Shown here: piece by piece, positions 54,308-64,000 of the stretch | Layout of the letters: the number at the start of each line of letters is the position of its first letter | Numbering within the stretch: the stretch's first letter is position 1 | Origin: Cristatella mucedo | Lineage: Eukaryota; Bryozoa; Phylactolaemata; Cristatellidae | Direction: 5' to 3' | Length of the DNA stretch: 64,000 nucleotides | Assembly: GCA_009760855.2 (NCBI GenBank) | Contig: WPIO01000053.1 | Location: 2,954,233-3,018,232 of the forward strand | The notes under the pieces: model-generated | Databases searched by the model: none | Told to the model about the DNA's origin: nothing | Seen by the model: only the letters and a program-made list of their open reading frames with translations | Program-made: the position numbers and the translations under genes

Positions 54308-57246
54308 CACTTGATAAAGCGCCCTCAGAGAACTTAATCTCTTTCTAGGCGCTTTACATTTGCTGCAAAGTGATACGCAATAGAATAGTAAGTAAAATCA
54401 TGCTTGAAAAACAAACAAAATGAATAACATGGTTAGGGGTTACATGCACTGGGTCAGCATGCAAATGTGGTTAGTGGCAGCATGAACAGTGTCAGCACGC
54501 ATAAGCACATCGAGGACGAATCACAAGGACCCACTAAATGCTGTCCTAAATAGGTATGTTTTTAAGTTTCTTTTAAATGTGGTCAGGTCAGGGGATGTTC
54601 TGATGCAGGTCGGGAGGGAGTTCCAGGCTGTGGGAGCATACGAGCTAAATGCACGGTCTCCAAAGGATTTAAGGTTTGTACGAGGTATTTCTAGACTGTT
54701 GGATTCCGAAAAGCGAGTGGTACGATGCTTTGCCTGATGGGGTAGTATATCTGAAAGATAGGCTGGAGCCATAGAATGAAGAGACCTCAAAGTGAGCGAC
54801 AAAACCTTGAAGTCAATCCGTTGCTTGACTGGTAACCAGTGCAGGTCGGCGAGAAGTGGAGTAATGTGGCAACTGCGACGCTCACGACAGACAAGCCTAG
54901 CTGCAGAGTTTTGCACCAGCTGCAATCGCCTGATCGCACATGCTGGTAGGCCAGTAAGCAGTGAGTTGCAGAAGTCGAGACGAGATGTCACGAATGCATG
55001 GACCAACTTGGACGTGGTATCCTTATCTAAACAAGCCCTAATTTTAGCAATGTTATGAAGCTGAAAATAGGCTGATTTGACTGTGGAGCTGATGTGGTCG
55101 TCTAACGAGAGGTCGCTTTGGAATATGACAACAAAATTTCGAGCTGATGCAACTGGAGATATGCTGGCAGAGCCAATTTTGAAAGTCAGCCTTTCCAATT
55201 TCTGAATAACACTAGGTTTGCCCATAACTAGTAAGTAAGTTTTATCATCGTTTAGTTTTAGAAAATTTGCTGCCATCCATGATCGAATGTCATCAATGCA
55301 TGCAGCAAGTGAGTTGAGAGAATTTGAGGTGCTCGAAGGCTGGGAGGGATCAAAGCAAAGGTACAACTGAGTGTCATCCGCATAGAAGTGAAAGCCTAGA
55401 TTGTGCTTGGCAATCACATCAGCGAGAGGGAGAGTATAAACGGTGAAAAGGACCGGACCTAGCACAGAGCCCTGAGGTACTCCATATTTTAGAGGTACTT
55501 CAGATGATCTTTGTCCATTCACGTCAACACTCTGGAGTCTCCCACTGAGATAGGACCTGAACCACTGCAGAGCAGTGCCAGTGATGCCCAGGCGAGATGA
55601 GAGGCGCTCTAGAAGAACTTTGTGATCGATGGTATCAAAAGCTGCCGAAAGATCGAGCAAAACAAGAAGAGACACTCTACCCATGTCTGCATTCCTAAGT
55701 AGGTCGTTGTATACCCGAAGCAATGCTGACTCTGTGGAGTGATTAGCTCTAAAGCCAGACTGGAACTTACTAGCAAGGTGTGAGGTTTCGATATACGAGT
55801 TCAGCTGGTCTGCCACGACCCGTTCCAGTGTCTTTGATAGGAATGGTAGAAGGGAAACTGGGCGGTAGTTGCTTAAGTTCTCTTGGTCTAGTGTAGCTTT
55901 CTTGAGAAGTGGCCTGACTACAGCTTTTTTGAAAGGTGCTGGGACCTGACCTGAGGCTAATGACATATTAATGATGTTGGTTATGCATGGCAGCAGCAGA
56001 TCAATGCAACGTAGGAGCAGGACAGTGGGAATAGGGTCCAGTGGACTTGTTTTCTTCTTTGATTGAGATACGAGCTTTAGGACTACATCACTAGTGACCT
56101 GTTTAAATGCAGACATTGAGGCGCAGCCAGGAACCGAGGAACAGCATTCTAGTGGGAAGGTTGTCATCGCACGGATGGATTCCCTGATTTTGTCTATCTT
56201 CTGCACAAAGAATCGAGAGAAGCGATCGGCTAGATCATCACAAGGATCATCAGGTAAGGAGCTAACCTGGGAACGGTTGAGGAGATGGTTTATTGTCGAC
56301 ATCAGCATTTTTGGATTGTGCATCTGTGATTCAACAATGTTTCTATAGAAGCTAGACTTAGCCTTTGCTAGGATCGATTGGTACGACCTACAGTAGTCTT
56401 CATATGCCTGTCGATGGACAGTTATTCCGGATCTTTTGTATGCCTTTTCAAGCTTTCGTTTAGTAGATTTGGCTAGTTTAATGTCTGTGGTAAACCATAG
56501 GCCGTCTGGGCGGGGGCGCACAGTGCACTTTGTCAAAGGTGCAAACTCGTCGAGCGTGTCAGCTAGTGTCGTGTTGTAGCAATCTACCAGTGATGACAGA
56601 TCGGAGGGTGGACTGAGCAGCAAAGGTGAAGCAGATATGCTCGCACGGACAGCATCGATGTCAAGGGTCTTGAGGTTTCGCGATTCACAGGTTATTTTAG
56701 AGGAGACTGTGGGCACACACTGTAGATTGAATGAGATCTGCATGTGGTCAGATAAGCAGGATTTGGTGATAACTGGTGATGACAAAGTGCAGTTATATGA
56801 GAAGATTTGGTCGAGTGTGTGACCCTTGATGTGGGTAGGGCCATGCACATGAGTCACAAGAGATAATGAGTCTGTCAATGTACGAAATTCGGTGCTGAAA
56901 GCGTCAGATAAGTTATCAAAGTGAACGTTGAAATCACCCATAACGAGGAAGGATCGATTTCTTGAACACAGAATCGAAATGAGATCGGAGAAATCTGAGA
57001 TAAAGGAGGATTTGGTACCTGGTGGGCGATAGACTACTGCCACTATCGGTAGCTTGTTTTCGGGTGAGACCAGGACAATTGATTCAAAAGACTGCTTCGA
57101 GGGTACCGCAAATGGCTTGAAGTTGAATTTCGAGCGCACGATCATAGCAACTCCACCTCCAGTTTTGATTGATCTCATCCGTGTGAACAGATCGATCGTA
57201 AGATAATCTTGGTACGTCATCGCTTTCAAGGGATAAATCCATCTAT
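54306..57246 (-). mobile_element. Best-preserved LINE copy (CR1/L2 type)
   Basis: About 2.9 kb: tail (54306-54360), 3' untranslated part with the hairpin, and an unbroken 902-codon frame up to about 57229. Similarity and the open frame end near 57246, inside the endonuclease domain. The copy is therefore 5' truncated, lacking ORF1 and the first part of the endonuclease. An intact frame in a truncated copy points to recent insertion. Confidence 0.95.
54521..57229 (-). CDS. LINE polyprotein: partial endonuclease plus reverse transcriptase
   Basis: 902 codons without a stop. Residues 1 to about 175 are the C-terminal two thirds of an apurinic-type endonuclease (GGGVAMIV at 24-31, VVYRPPGT at 65-72, GDFN at 98-101, LSDHMQI at 159-165). 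A linker of about 200 residues follows. The reverse transcriptase spans about 390-660: NYRPVSLLPFLSKTLER at 454, LLDLSAAFDTIDH at 524, VPQGSVLGPVLF at 584, YADDTQLY at 616. The C-terminal domain (HITPLLADLHWLPVKQRIDF near 788) ends at 902. The N-terminal endonuclease motif with the catalytic Glu is missing, and the first codon (TTG) is only the edge of the open frame, so this copy cannot make a complete enzyme. Such proteins nick target DNA and copy their own RNA onto it in the nucleus. Confidence 0.93.
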   Translation of the reverse strand: MKAMTYQDYLTIDLFTRMRSIKTGGGVAMIVRSKFNFKPFAVPSKQSFESIVLVSPENKLPIVAVVYRPPGTKSSFISDFSDLISILCSRNRSFLVMGDFNVHFDNLSDAFSTEFRTLTDSLSLVTHVHGPTHIKGHTLDQIFSYNCTLSSPVITKSCLSDHMQISFNLQCVPTVSSKITCESRNLKTLDIDAVRASISASPLLLSPPSDLSSLVDCYNTTLADTLDEFAPLTKCTVRPRPDGLWFTTDIKLAKSTKRKLEKAYKRSGITVHRQAYEDYCRSYQSILAKAKSSFYRNIVESQMHNPKMLMSTINHLLNRSQVSSLPDDPCDDLADRFSRFFVQKIDKIRESIRAMTTFPLECCSSVPGCASMSAFKQVTSDVVLKLVSQSKKKTSPLDPIPTVLLLRCIDLLLPCITNIINMSLASGQVPAPFKKAVVRPLLKKATLDQENLSNYRPVSLLPFLSKTLERVVADQLNSYIETSHLASKFQSGFRANHSTESALLRVYNDLLRNADMGRVSLLVLLDLSAAFDTIDHKVLLERLSSRLGITGTALQWFRSYLSGRLQSVDVNGQRSSEVPLKYGVPQGSVLGPVLFTVYTLPLADVIAKHNLGFHFYADDTQLYLCFDPSQPSSTSNSLNSLAACIDDIRSWMAANFLKLNDDKTYLLVMGKPSVIQKLERLTFKIGSASISPVASARNFVVIFQSDLSLDDHISSTVKSAYFQLHNIAKIRACLDKDTTSKLVHAFVTSRLDFCNSLLTGLPACAIRRLQLVQNSAARLVCRERRSCHITPLLADLHWLPVKQRIDFKVLSLTLRSLHSMAPAYLSDILPHQAKHRTTRFSESNSLEIPRTNLKSFGDRAFSSYAPTAWNSLPTCIRTSPDLTTFKRNLKTYLFRTAFSGSL

Positions 57247-58029
57247 TGCGTACTTCCTTCTCTCATCACACAGTTGTATGGTACCCTCCGAGGACGACAG
57301 CTGCTTATTCACCAACTTCGAACAATGTCATCTAAATTATCTGTCAAGCCTTACATCCTGCCCGTGATGACCCTGGCTTAGTCACTGACATTGACCTTAC
57401 TCGACTAATGTTTTATCATGCAGCAGTTTTTTTAGTCACTGTGCTTGGCATCACGTCGATTTACTTAACGCTGCTGATTTGTTAGACACCTATCCTCGTT
57501 ACCTATACCATTGGTTTCACTGTTGGCATGCTGTTATCCATACGCCCTCTGCAAATTAGTCCTCGCAATGCTTAAGAGGTGCTCCAAAGTTCTTCCCAAA
57601 ATGCTGACGGCTAATTTGGCTATATCTTTGCGTGCTTCGGTAGAACACTAAGGTGTTTTTACTTTCAGCAAGGACGCGACCAAGAAGCGGCTGGACAGTA
57701 AGGATCGGTATCGATGCGCTCGTCCTTCAATGCGACTGGTCTATGTGTTGTCCACAGCAATATCTTTGTTAGAAAATTGACGCACAAACACACAAAGACT
57801 TATAGACTAGGCAAAATTCTACCTCTTCGCAGTAATTTTTGTACAGCTGCTGACTAAGAGCCATAGCAGGTCTTTGGCGGTCTCATAGCAAATTAAACTA
57901 GTCTGGCCTACTTATACCGCCAGTCACCAAACTTTCGAAGGTGGCATGTCTTAACAAAGAGCTATTTGTACATGCTAAAGAATAAAAAGAATTACTGCAA
58001 TGCCAGCCATGTTGTATACAATTTAATCC
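57247..58029. other. Intergenic between LINE and calmodulin 3' end
   Basis: A possible 29-base micro-exon on the + strand (57669-57697: acceptor TTTTTACTTTCAG, reading KDATKKRLD, donor GTAAGG) is the only coding-like item. Confidence 0.35.
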
Positions 58030-58035
58030 TTTATT
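58030..58035 (-). promoter_or_regulatory. Polyadenylation signal of calmodulin
   Basis: AATAAA on the - strand, about 100 bases after the calmodulin stop codon. Confidence 0.65.
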
Positions 58036-58135
58036 AAACGTATTAGGCGAGCAGTAGTCCAGAAGGTTCACGGCACGTGCTGCATCGGCTCGCACTGCCA
58101 ATTCTGCACTGACATGTGCACTATAAGCAAACGAG

Positions 58136-58164
58136 CTAGTCGCTCATCATTATAGAGACAAATT
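58136..58164 (-). CDS. CALM: Calmodulin exon 5 (C-terminus and stop)
   Basis: Acceptor CTTTCTGTTTGTAG; completes Glu, then reads FVSIMMSD and TAG. Phase and total length fit exactly. Confidence 0.85.
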
Positions 58165-60136
58165 CTACAAACAGAAAGAGAAGCCTCTCGTATTATAGAC
58201 AGTCTCAGGTGAAAGGTGAGCATCTGCGAAGACTCGTGCTATTCGGTAGCCATGGCACAGCAGCTAGGAAAGAAATCGAGGCACAAGCTGCTCTTGAAAG
58301 CCTACTGAAATACAGGACGTGCAGGAAAAAGGCATCCCACTCACATACTGGATCACGGCATAGTTGAATGGCTCATTGGACGAGCCCAGTGGAGGCACAA
58401 TTGGAGGCAGCAGAGCAAGGCAGGCAACAAGATGGCACTTCCTACACATGAGGACAGCGATTTGATAAAGCTTTTCGGGGGGGGGGCAATCTCATAACCT
58501 TCCACGTTAATGCAAGGCAGATGTTTTGAAAAAAATGCACACTGAATAAACTCAATTAATTTCAATACATTCGAAGCACATTCAATTGATGGGAGACAAA
58601 CCCACTTTTGGCTCCTCCGAGCACATCATAGCACATCATAGCACAGTATTCTAGCTGCAGAACCAATCCTGTGCAAGCACGACGTCAAGAAAGTGGCTAG
58701 AAAAACTCAGTTCACAGTTAGCAGCACTCGCCTCGAATGTTGATGTCCTGATTTACACTTACTACTAGTGCTGGTGATTCAGTCACACAGCCGTCTGACA
58801 GAATCGGATAGCAAAGCGTCAGCAAATAGGAGGCGGGCGAACCACAGAGTGACTAGTGAGGCACCCAAAAATCAATAGATTCACTGCCACGCCACATTCA
58901 ATACCAAAATAAATACGTACAGCACGGTTCGGGCAGCATCGCTGCCAGTCTGCATAAGCACATACCTTCATAACTGATCTGGCCGTCACCATCGATGTCG
59001 GCCTCATTTATCATCTCCTCCACCTCTTCGTCAGTGAGCTTTTCTCCGAGGCTGGACATGACCTGGCGAAGCTCGGCTACGCCAATGAAACCATTGCCGT
59101 CCTTGTCAAATACACGGAATGCCGCTCGAATATCTTCTTCAGTATCCGTGTCCTTCACTTTGTTGGCCATCATGGCAAGAAACTCAGGAAAGTCTATCTT
59201 GCCGTTGCCTGGCAAAGCATAAGACATTGACTTTTTATAGAGCATTTGCTTCGGCGGTCGAGACACTGCAGCCTAGCCTGTTAACGCAGCCAGCAGGGCG
59301 ACCATTACAATTAGAACTGGCGACCATTAGAGTGCGAGCAGCGAGCACGGTAAGCAGGTGGAAGAAAGCAAGAGTGCCACTGACCATCGGTGTCTACTTC
59401 GTTGATCATGTTCTGAAGTTCGGCTTTGGTGGGATTCTGTCCTAACGACCGCATGACTGTTGCCAGCTCGTTGGTAGTAATAGAGCCGTCACCATCCTTG
59501 TCGAAGAGCGAGAACGCCTCTTTGAACTCTGGAAATTTAGGAAAAGCGTGCACCGCTCGCCAATCACGGCCAATGACTCGCGACCGACCGAACGCGAGTA
59601 AATCGATAACCGTTGGAGTTCAAATGTGCTCAGCTGCCGGGAGCAAACTGCTGGTACGCAATACGCCGTGCCGAACCCAGCTGCCCTCCGTCGACTCAGC
59701 ACTGCTGCACTATTCGGTAAGCCTCGGGCGCTATTCGGTGTTATGGTTGCTAAGTCAGCCACAGTTCGGCGGCAGTACAAATTTTGATAAGGCATTTCAT
59801 GGTTGGAGTGATTAAACCGAGGAATTCGAAGGCATTGAGACCAAACGGCCACGCATCGGTGCTGCGCGAGTGCTGGACAGAAGTAACCGCAAGACTTTAG
59901 CTGATCAAAGGCTTTCCTGAAGAGCCAGCCAGCTCCAACAGGACTCGGCATCTTCTTACCTACTATCTGCTCCTCTGTCAGATAGACGGCCTGTAAAAAA
60001 AGAGATCTTACGAACCAGGCTGATCCTTTAAGCACACATAAAGAGGAAATTGTGTCATGCTGACAAATCAAAAGTGCTCGTAAGGCTTATCTGACTGTTG
60101 AACAGATCACGGATTGCATTGCCGTACGCTTACCAT
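58136..60136 (-). CDS. CALM: Calmodulin, complete spliced gene (five coding exons)
   Basis: Calcium sensor with four EF hands that binds and regulates many target enzymes in the cytoplasm and nucleus. Coding exons on the - strand: 60136-60134 (ATG only), 59990-59960, 59528-59385, 59208-58966, 58164-58136 (ends TAG). Phases after each exon are 0, 1, 1, 1. The joined product is exactly 149 residues, the standard calmodulin length. EF-hand loops visible: [12 protein letters not shown], then [12 protein letters not shown] across an intron, [12 protein letters not shown] and [12 protein letters not shown]. An ATG-only first exon is typical of animal calmodulin genes. Unusual points: residues 3-4 are Val-Tyr instead of Asp-Gln, and the C-terminus is FVSIMMSD instead of FVQMMTAK. 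Loops keep their acidic ligands, so calcium binding is expected. A divergent calmodulin paralogue is an alternative to the main gene. Confidence 0.93.
58966..59208 (-). CDS. CALM: Calmodulin exon 4 (rest of EF hand 2, EF hands 3 and 4)
   Basis: Acceptor TATGCTTTGCCAG, donor GAAG|GTATGT; reads [16 protein letters not shown] through [11 protein letters not shown], 80 full codons. Confidence 0.96.
59385..59528 (-). CDS. CALM: Calmodulin exon 3 (EF hand 1, start of EF hand 2)
   Basis: Acceptor CTAAATTTCCAG, donor GATG|GTCAGT; reads [14 protein letters not shown] through NMINEVDTD, 47 full codons with split codons on both sides. Confidence 0.96.
59960..59990 (-). CDS. CALM: Calmodulin exon 2
   Basis: Acceptor CTCTTTTTTTACAG, donor GTAG|GTAAGA; reads [10 protein letters not shown] plus one base. 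Usual sequence: ADQLTEEQIA. Confidence 0.9.
60134..60136 (-). CDS. CALM: Calmodulin exon 1 (start codon only)
   Basis: ATG|GTAAGC on the - strand: a canonical donor directly after the start codon. The next exon opens in phase 0 with Ala, as in other animal calmodulins. Confidence 0.75.
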
Positions 60137-60685
60137 CACACTGGTCGCACTTCTCCAAATGCTTAGCTCGTGGCGAGACAGCACCTTGGCGCCAATACCT
60201 GTGTATCACTACGCGGCTTCCGCTACAATCGGGTATAGTACATTCTTAATAGTAAACAAAAGAAAAAACTAAATTTGATAGTGTAAATAAATAATTTTTA
60301 GCCTTAAAATCATATAAAATATGCAATTGATTGCACTATGAGTTCTTTAAACTGCCAGGAGAAGCCCGGGTCGGGCCAGCTTTCGGTACTTATTGACGCT
60401 CGCATTGACGCCCACAGATCTACCACTGCCTCTCCGCGACGCAATATGGAGAGTTGGGGGACACCTAAGCTATGCAGTGGGCAGACCGTTCTTGCTCAGT
60501 CTGCGAACCGACCTGCTCTCACTTAATTAGCAGAATCGACGCGCCGATGCCAACCCGCCCATCCGATCCCATTCGCCTGCCCCATACAGATGCACGAGAC
60601 CACTGTATCATAAGAACCAGTAGAGCAGCACAAGGCCACCGGAGCCGCCAGTAAGCAGTTTTAAAGTAAATTTAAATTATATACT
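60137..60685. other. Calmodulin 5' flank
   Basis: It should hold the calmodulin 5' untranslated region and promoter. No TATA box or other element stands out enough to mark. Confidence 0.4.
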
Positions 60686-60765
60686 AGCTCATAGACCAGC
60701 CTCTTTTGTATAGAGACATAAGAGCCTTGACGGCTATCACAACCGCTTCCAGTGATTATCCCACC
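60686..60765 (-). mobile_element. SINE family II, body only
   Basis: On the - strand: AGCGGTTGTGATAGCCGTCA, AGGCTCTTATGTCTCTATAC, AAAAGAGGCTGGTC. This matches the distal half of the 53-kb copy; the tRNA-like head is missing. Confidence 0.6.
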
Positions 60766-61454
60766 TGAAGCTCATTCCGCTCAGTTTCTTGCCTGGCGGA
60801 CACTAGCTACGACACGCTGACAATGCCGTGCTAACGGCGGCGGGCCAATCAATCGAGATTGTTTGAGGCGCGCACGCAACGTCGGGCCTGAGGCCGATCG
60901 AAACAGCTAGCGATGTTTGCCCGGACGGTAGGGGGCAGCAGCCCATCTCCCTGATTAAACGCGAAAGTATATCTCCGTTCCTTTCTCCAGGGCCGTGCAG
61001 GTAAGCTACACGCCGTTTCTGACTCGAGCAACTGCCATCAGCCAGCGGCAGTAAGCTTGTCGGTCACGCAGTCCAAAGATCAGTGCGAGCTGACGGCAGA
61101 TTTCCTGTTGGACTAACTTTCAGCAGCTATTGTGTTCGCCATGCGGCCGCTTCCCACGCCAACAATAGCCAAAAGCTACATGGCGAGTCATGCTGGTCCA
61201 AGGGAGATCTGTCCGAAATAGCTTGCCTTCACTCTCCGGCAGCATTTGGCCACTTAGTGCTTAAACAAAAAAAAACTTTCGAACCGACTTATAGCCCCTC
61301 TTTAGCACCTTCTTCCTGTGCATGCTCTCCTCCATGAAGGCTCGCAGAAGCTGTTCTGAACTTCATCGCCGCGTGCTATGAATCCCGCTACGGGCTCCAG
61401 ATTTTGTCCAACGCGGTTTGCTCGTGGGACCGGCCAGCGAGCTCAGTCACCTGA
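60766..61454. other. GC-rich intergenic, nothing recognised
   Basis: No supported exon or repeat. Confidence 0.4.
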
Positions 61455-61691
61455 GTGGTCAACAAACTACGCGGCGGGCGTGAGCAGGTCAAATTTCAGT
61501 CGGGATTAAAGCTGGAGCACTTCGCCGAAACTACTCTCCTCCGAGTAACCAATAAAAACCTGTGCTGCAACGATTTCGGGAAGGTCGCTGGCCTAGCTCT
61601 GCTAGATCAGCGAGCCGGCGTCACCACTACTGATCACAAAACTATACTCAAACGACTCACAACAACGATTGTCTGGCAGACAAATCACTAG
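61455..61691 (+). pseudogene. Old LINE reverse transcriptase fragment
   Basis: Reads VKFQSGLKLEHFAETTLLRV..GLALLDQRAGVTTTDHKTILKRL, which follows FQSGFRANHSTESALLRV..LLVLLDLSAAFDTIDHKVLLERL of the young family with many changes. The palm motif is damaged (LDQRAGVTTTDH). Confidence 0.7.
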
Positions 61692-62274
61692 CATTGTTTG
61701 CTTTAAAACTTTTCCTTACACGTTCAAGCAGTGTCACGTGGGGTTCTGGTCTCATCCAGCATACCAGCCACCTGTGAAATCTGTCAGGGATTAATCATCG
61801 GTGTATTTAATATTATATATTTATACTCTCCACTTCAAAAGTCACTCAGGATACAAAAGTACGCTATCACGTGTGTTAATTACAACCGGTTTGCAGTTTG
61901 TTCGACCCAGGGTTATAGCCGATTGCTATACAGAGAAAGGCAGGAGGATCAGATCCTCAGCATTCCCGAGGATCAAGCAATCTTTAAGGGCGTCCACCTC
62001 TGCACTATTGAAGTGGCAGCACCTCATCTCGTCTTTCATAACGCATTCGCCATTAGTGCAAGCCGCACTCCTGGTTAATTGTCGGTGCCGGCTGCAGGAC
62101 ATGGTTCTGCCGAGATTTAGTGGTTCAGCTACTGCAAGAGGCGGCTGCACGTTGATCATAAATCTGGTTTATGAAGTGCAGCTTACGGCCGCAAGATGCT
62201 CGGTATTGCAGACCATTTGTTAAATCTTTGATGAGCAGCCACTCGGTCCGTCTAAGTCTCTTTGCTAAGACCCG

Positions 62275-62460
62275 GTAGTAATATGTATTTATAAGTACAA
62301 ATATGTATAAATATAGCAAACTCGGAGAGCTCAATATCTTTCTAGGCACCTTAAGGTTACTGAAAAGTAAGCGAGATCGAATGGTTGGTGGTAGCATGCT
62401 CAATGGCCAGCTTGGCATGCTTAGGGGTGCAGATGCATCTAAATGCTGAGATAAATGCCC
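62275..62460 (-). mobile_element. Old LINE tail fragment
   Basis: An AT-rich run, then GCAAACTCGGAGAGCTCAAT, ATCTTTCTAGGCACCTTAAG and part of the 3' untranslated order, diverged. Confidence 0.6.
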
Positions 62461-62599
62461 AGATATCAATGGCTCAGCCGAACAGTTTTAAGCCTTCTTT
62501 AATGAAAAAATGTGCAAATTTGTTCCTCCATAACCCCCTCCGAGTTAAGCGATTGTGGAATCACAACCTGTAACCTTTCTTAAAAGGTTTTCTGAGGTT

Positions 62600-63890
62600 T
62601 CTGCATGTATATGGCTACCTTAATAAGGTCGAATAAAAAGAGTTCGTCTACTGAAGACCTTTTATCATTATCTCTATCGTCTTCACTGGCAAACAAAACT
62701 AGCCCCGCCGTAACCAAGATTTTTAGTTCTACTTTGAAAAATGAGGTTGTTCATAAGTTTTTAAAATCGGCAATCGTTAGAAAGATACTTAAAAAGCCTG
62801 CTTTAGATACTGAGATCCTTGAAAACTACCGCACTAATTACCTTTTTCATTTTTTCTCGAAGATTCTAGAAAAAAATTGTCGCTAAGCAGCTGGTTGCAA
62901 ATATTGAAAAGAATGGAACGGAAGAAACATTTTAGTCGGTCACAGAGGCAATAATCCAGTGAAAATGCTCTCCTATGTGTTAACAATGACATTCTACCAA
63001 GGAAACTATGGCGGGAATGTCACAGCTCTCGCTCAGCTTGATCTATTAGCTGCTTCGACACCATTGATCATGCTACTCTGTTATATTTGTCGTTCAAACC
63101 GTCGGAATCTGCTGCGGCAACTGAGAAACTGAGTGCTTTCCTTGCCGATATTCAATCCTGGATGTCGGAAAATTTCTTAAAACTAAATGACAATAAAACC
63201 GAACTGCTGCTCATAGGACAAATGAGCGTGTGGCTGGATTAGAAATCGTAGCTCTTTTAATAGGTGATGATGCTGTGCAACCATGACGAGCTACTCAATT
63301 TAGGTGTTGCCTAAATTTTTAAAAGCTTCATTCAGAAGACTAATTCTACGACTAGCCACCACATCCGATCCTTATCTAAGATGAATAGTTGTCTTCCACA
63401 GAGGCTTGCAAAATATTTAACGAGCTCCTTAGTTCTCCCTTGGCTTGATTATTGTAATTCCGTTGTGACTGGGTTACCAAAAAAGCAAGTAGGCCAATGC
63501 AGCTGGCTATGAATATGGCTGCAAGGCTAGTCTTCAAGTCCAAGAGGTTTGAGCATGTATTTCCTTTGCTAAAAGAGCTAGTATGGCTCCGGTTTATCAA
63601 TGGATACAGAGCCAAATTCTTACACCAACCCCTAAGGCCCGCCACGGCTTGGCTCCTCCACACCTAGCTGAACTGCTGCACCAGTTTCGGCCTCCTCATG
63701 CCCTTAGGTCCTGAATGAACAATACATTAGCTGTTTCATTCCTTCGCTTAAAGACCGTTGGCGACACAAGCTTTAAATCTGCTGGACCATAGACTGAAGC
63801 TCGCTACCACAATTATGAAGCAACGACCACTGTTCTCCTGCTACCAACTACGGTTCATCCTTTTCAGCAGTCCTAAGCTGCTACGTCCAT
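62600..63890 (+). mobile_element. Remnant of a second, older LINE lineage
   Basis: RT pieces in broken frames: FLKSAIVRKILKKPALDTEI and LENYRTNYLFHFFSKILEKN (62757-62880), a damaged palm (SASTPLIMLLCYICR, about 63050), LADIQSWMSENFLKLNDNKT then ELLLIG (63138-63220), SSLVLPWLDYCNSVVTGLPK (63424-63484), then a thumb-like end. The wording differs clearly from the main family (ADIQSWMSENFLKLNDNKTE versus DDIRSWMAANFLKLNDDKTY), so it is a related but separate CR1/L2-type lineage. Confidence 0.75.
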
Positions 63891-64000
63891 ACTACTAACT
63901 ACATCCACTGCTATTTTGGTAGCATTGGGTTAGCGCGAGAAACTGACACAATGCCAAGCTCGTTCCCTCTCGTCTAGATCAGAACGTTGCTGCGGGCATC

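Noticed and set aside
54306-57246. Target-site duplication around the 54-kb LINE
   Set aside because: The (TA)n tail and unclear 5' edge make any short match meaningless.

Overview
This window is nuclear DNA from an animal, most likely an invertebrate; the species cannot be named from sequence alone. The reasons are two intron-split genes with canonical GT/AG sites and animal-like architecture (PARN and calmodulin), low gene density, long introns, many microsatellites, and a heavy load of one CR1/L2-type LINE family with tRNA-derived SINEs. I see no bacterial operon, phage, plasmid or CRISPR feature.

Left part (1-22 kb): the 3' half of a PARN gene (poly(A)-specific ribonuclease) runs on the + strand. 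I assembled eight exons between 2430 and 21395 by homology, splice sites and reading phase. They encode the end of the nuclease domain, the cap-binding RRM, a long Ser/Glu-rich tail, a basic stretch and a short last exon ending in TGA. Every junction is phase-consistent. The 5' exons should lie upstream of the window. The introns are full of LINE pieces on both strands, one SINE, a long (TA)n, a long (AG)n and a long (CT)n. At 22.3 kb one more exon-like piece encodes half of a C2H2 zinc finger from an unidentified + strand gene.

Middle (22-46 kb): no recognised host gene. It holds an old LINE, a younger LINE ended by (AG)n/(ACAG)n, a GC-rich stretch with long G runs (28.8-30.5 kb), and a large, decayed, partly tandem repeat block (30.6-38.5 and 42.1-45.9 kb). 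The same ordered segments recur two to four times in this block, including a 20-21 bp minisatellite and a recent 450-bp tandem duplication.

Right part (46-64 kb): a chimeric pair of LINE copies, a Ser/Ala-codon-rich CTG/CAG region, several SINEs, and the best-preserved LINE (54.3-57.25 kb, with a 902-codon open frame covering part of the endonuclease and the whole reverse transcriptase). A complete five-exon calmodulin gene follows on the - strand (60136 to 58136). It encodes exactly 149 residues and has an ATG-only first exon. The end of the window holds remnants of a second, older LINE lineage.

Two features link the mobile DNA. All LINE copies end in the same hairpin-forming tail followed by (ATT)n-like repeats. 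One SINE family joins a tRNA-like head to a shortened version of that tail, which suggests it borrows the LINE machinery. A second SINE family (five copies) has a different body.
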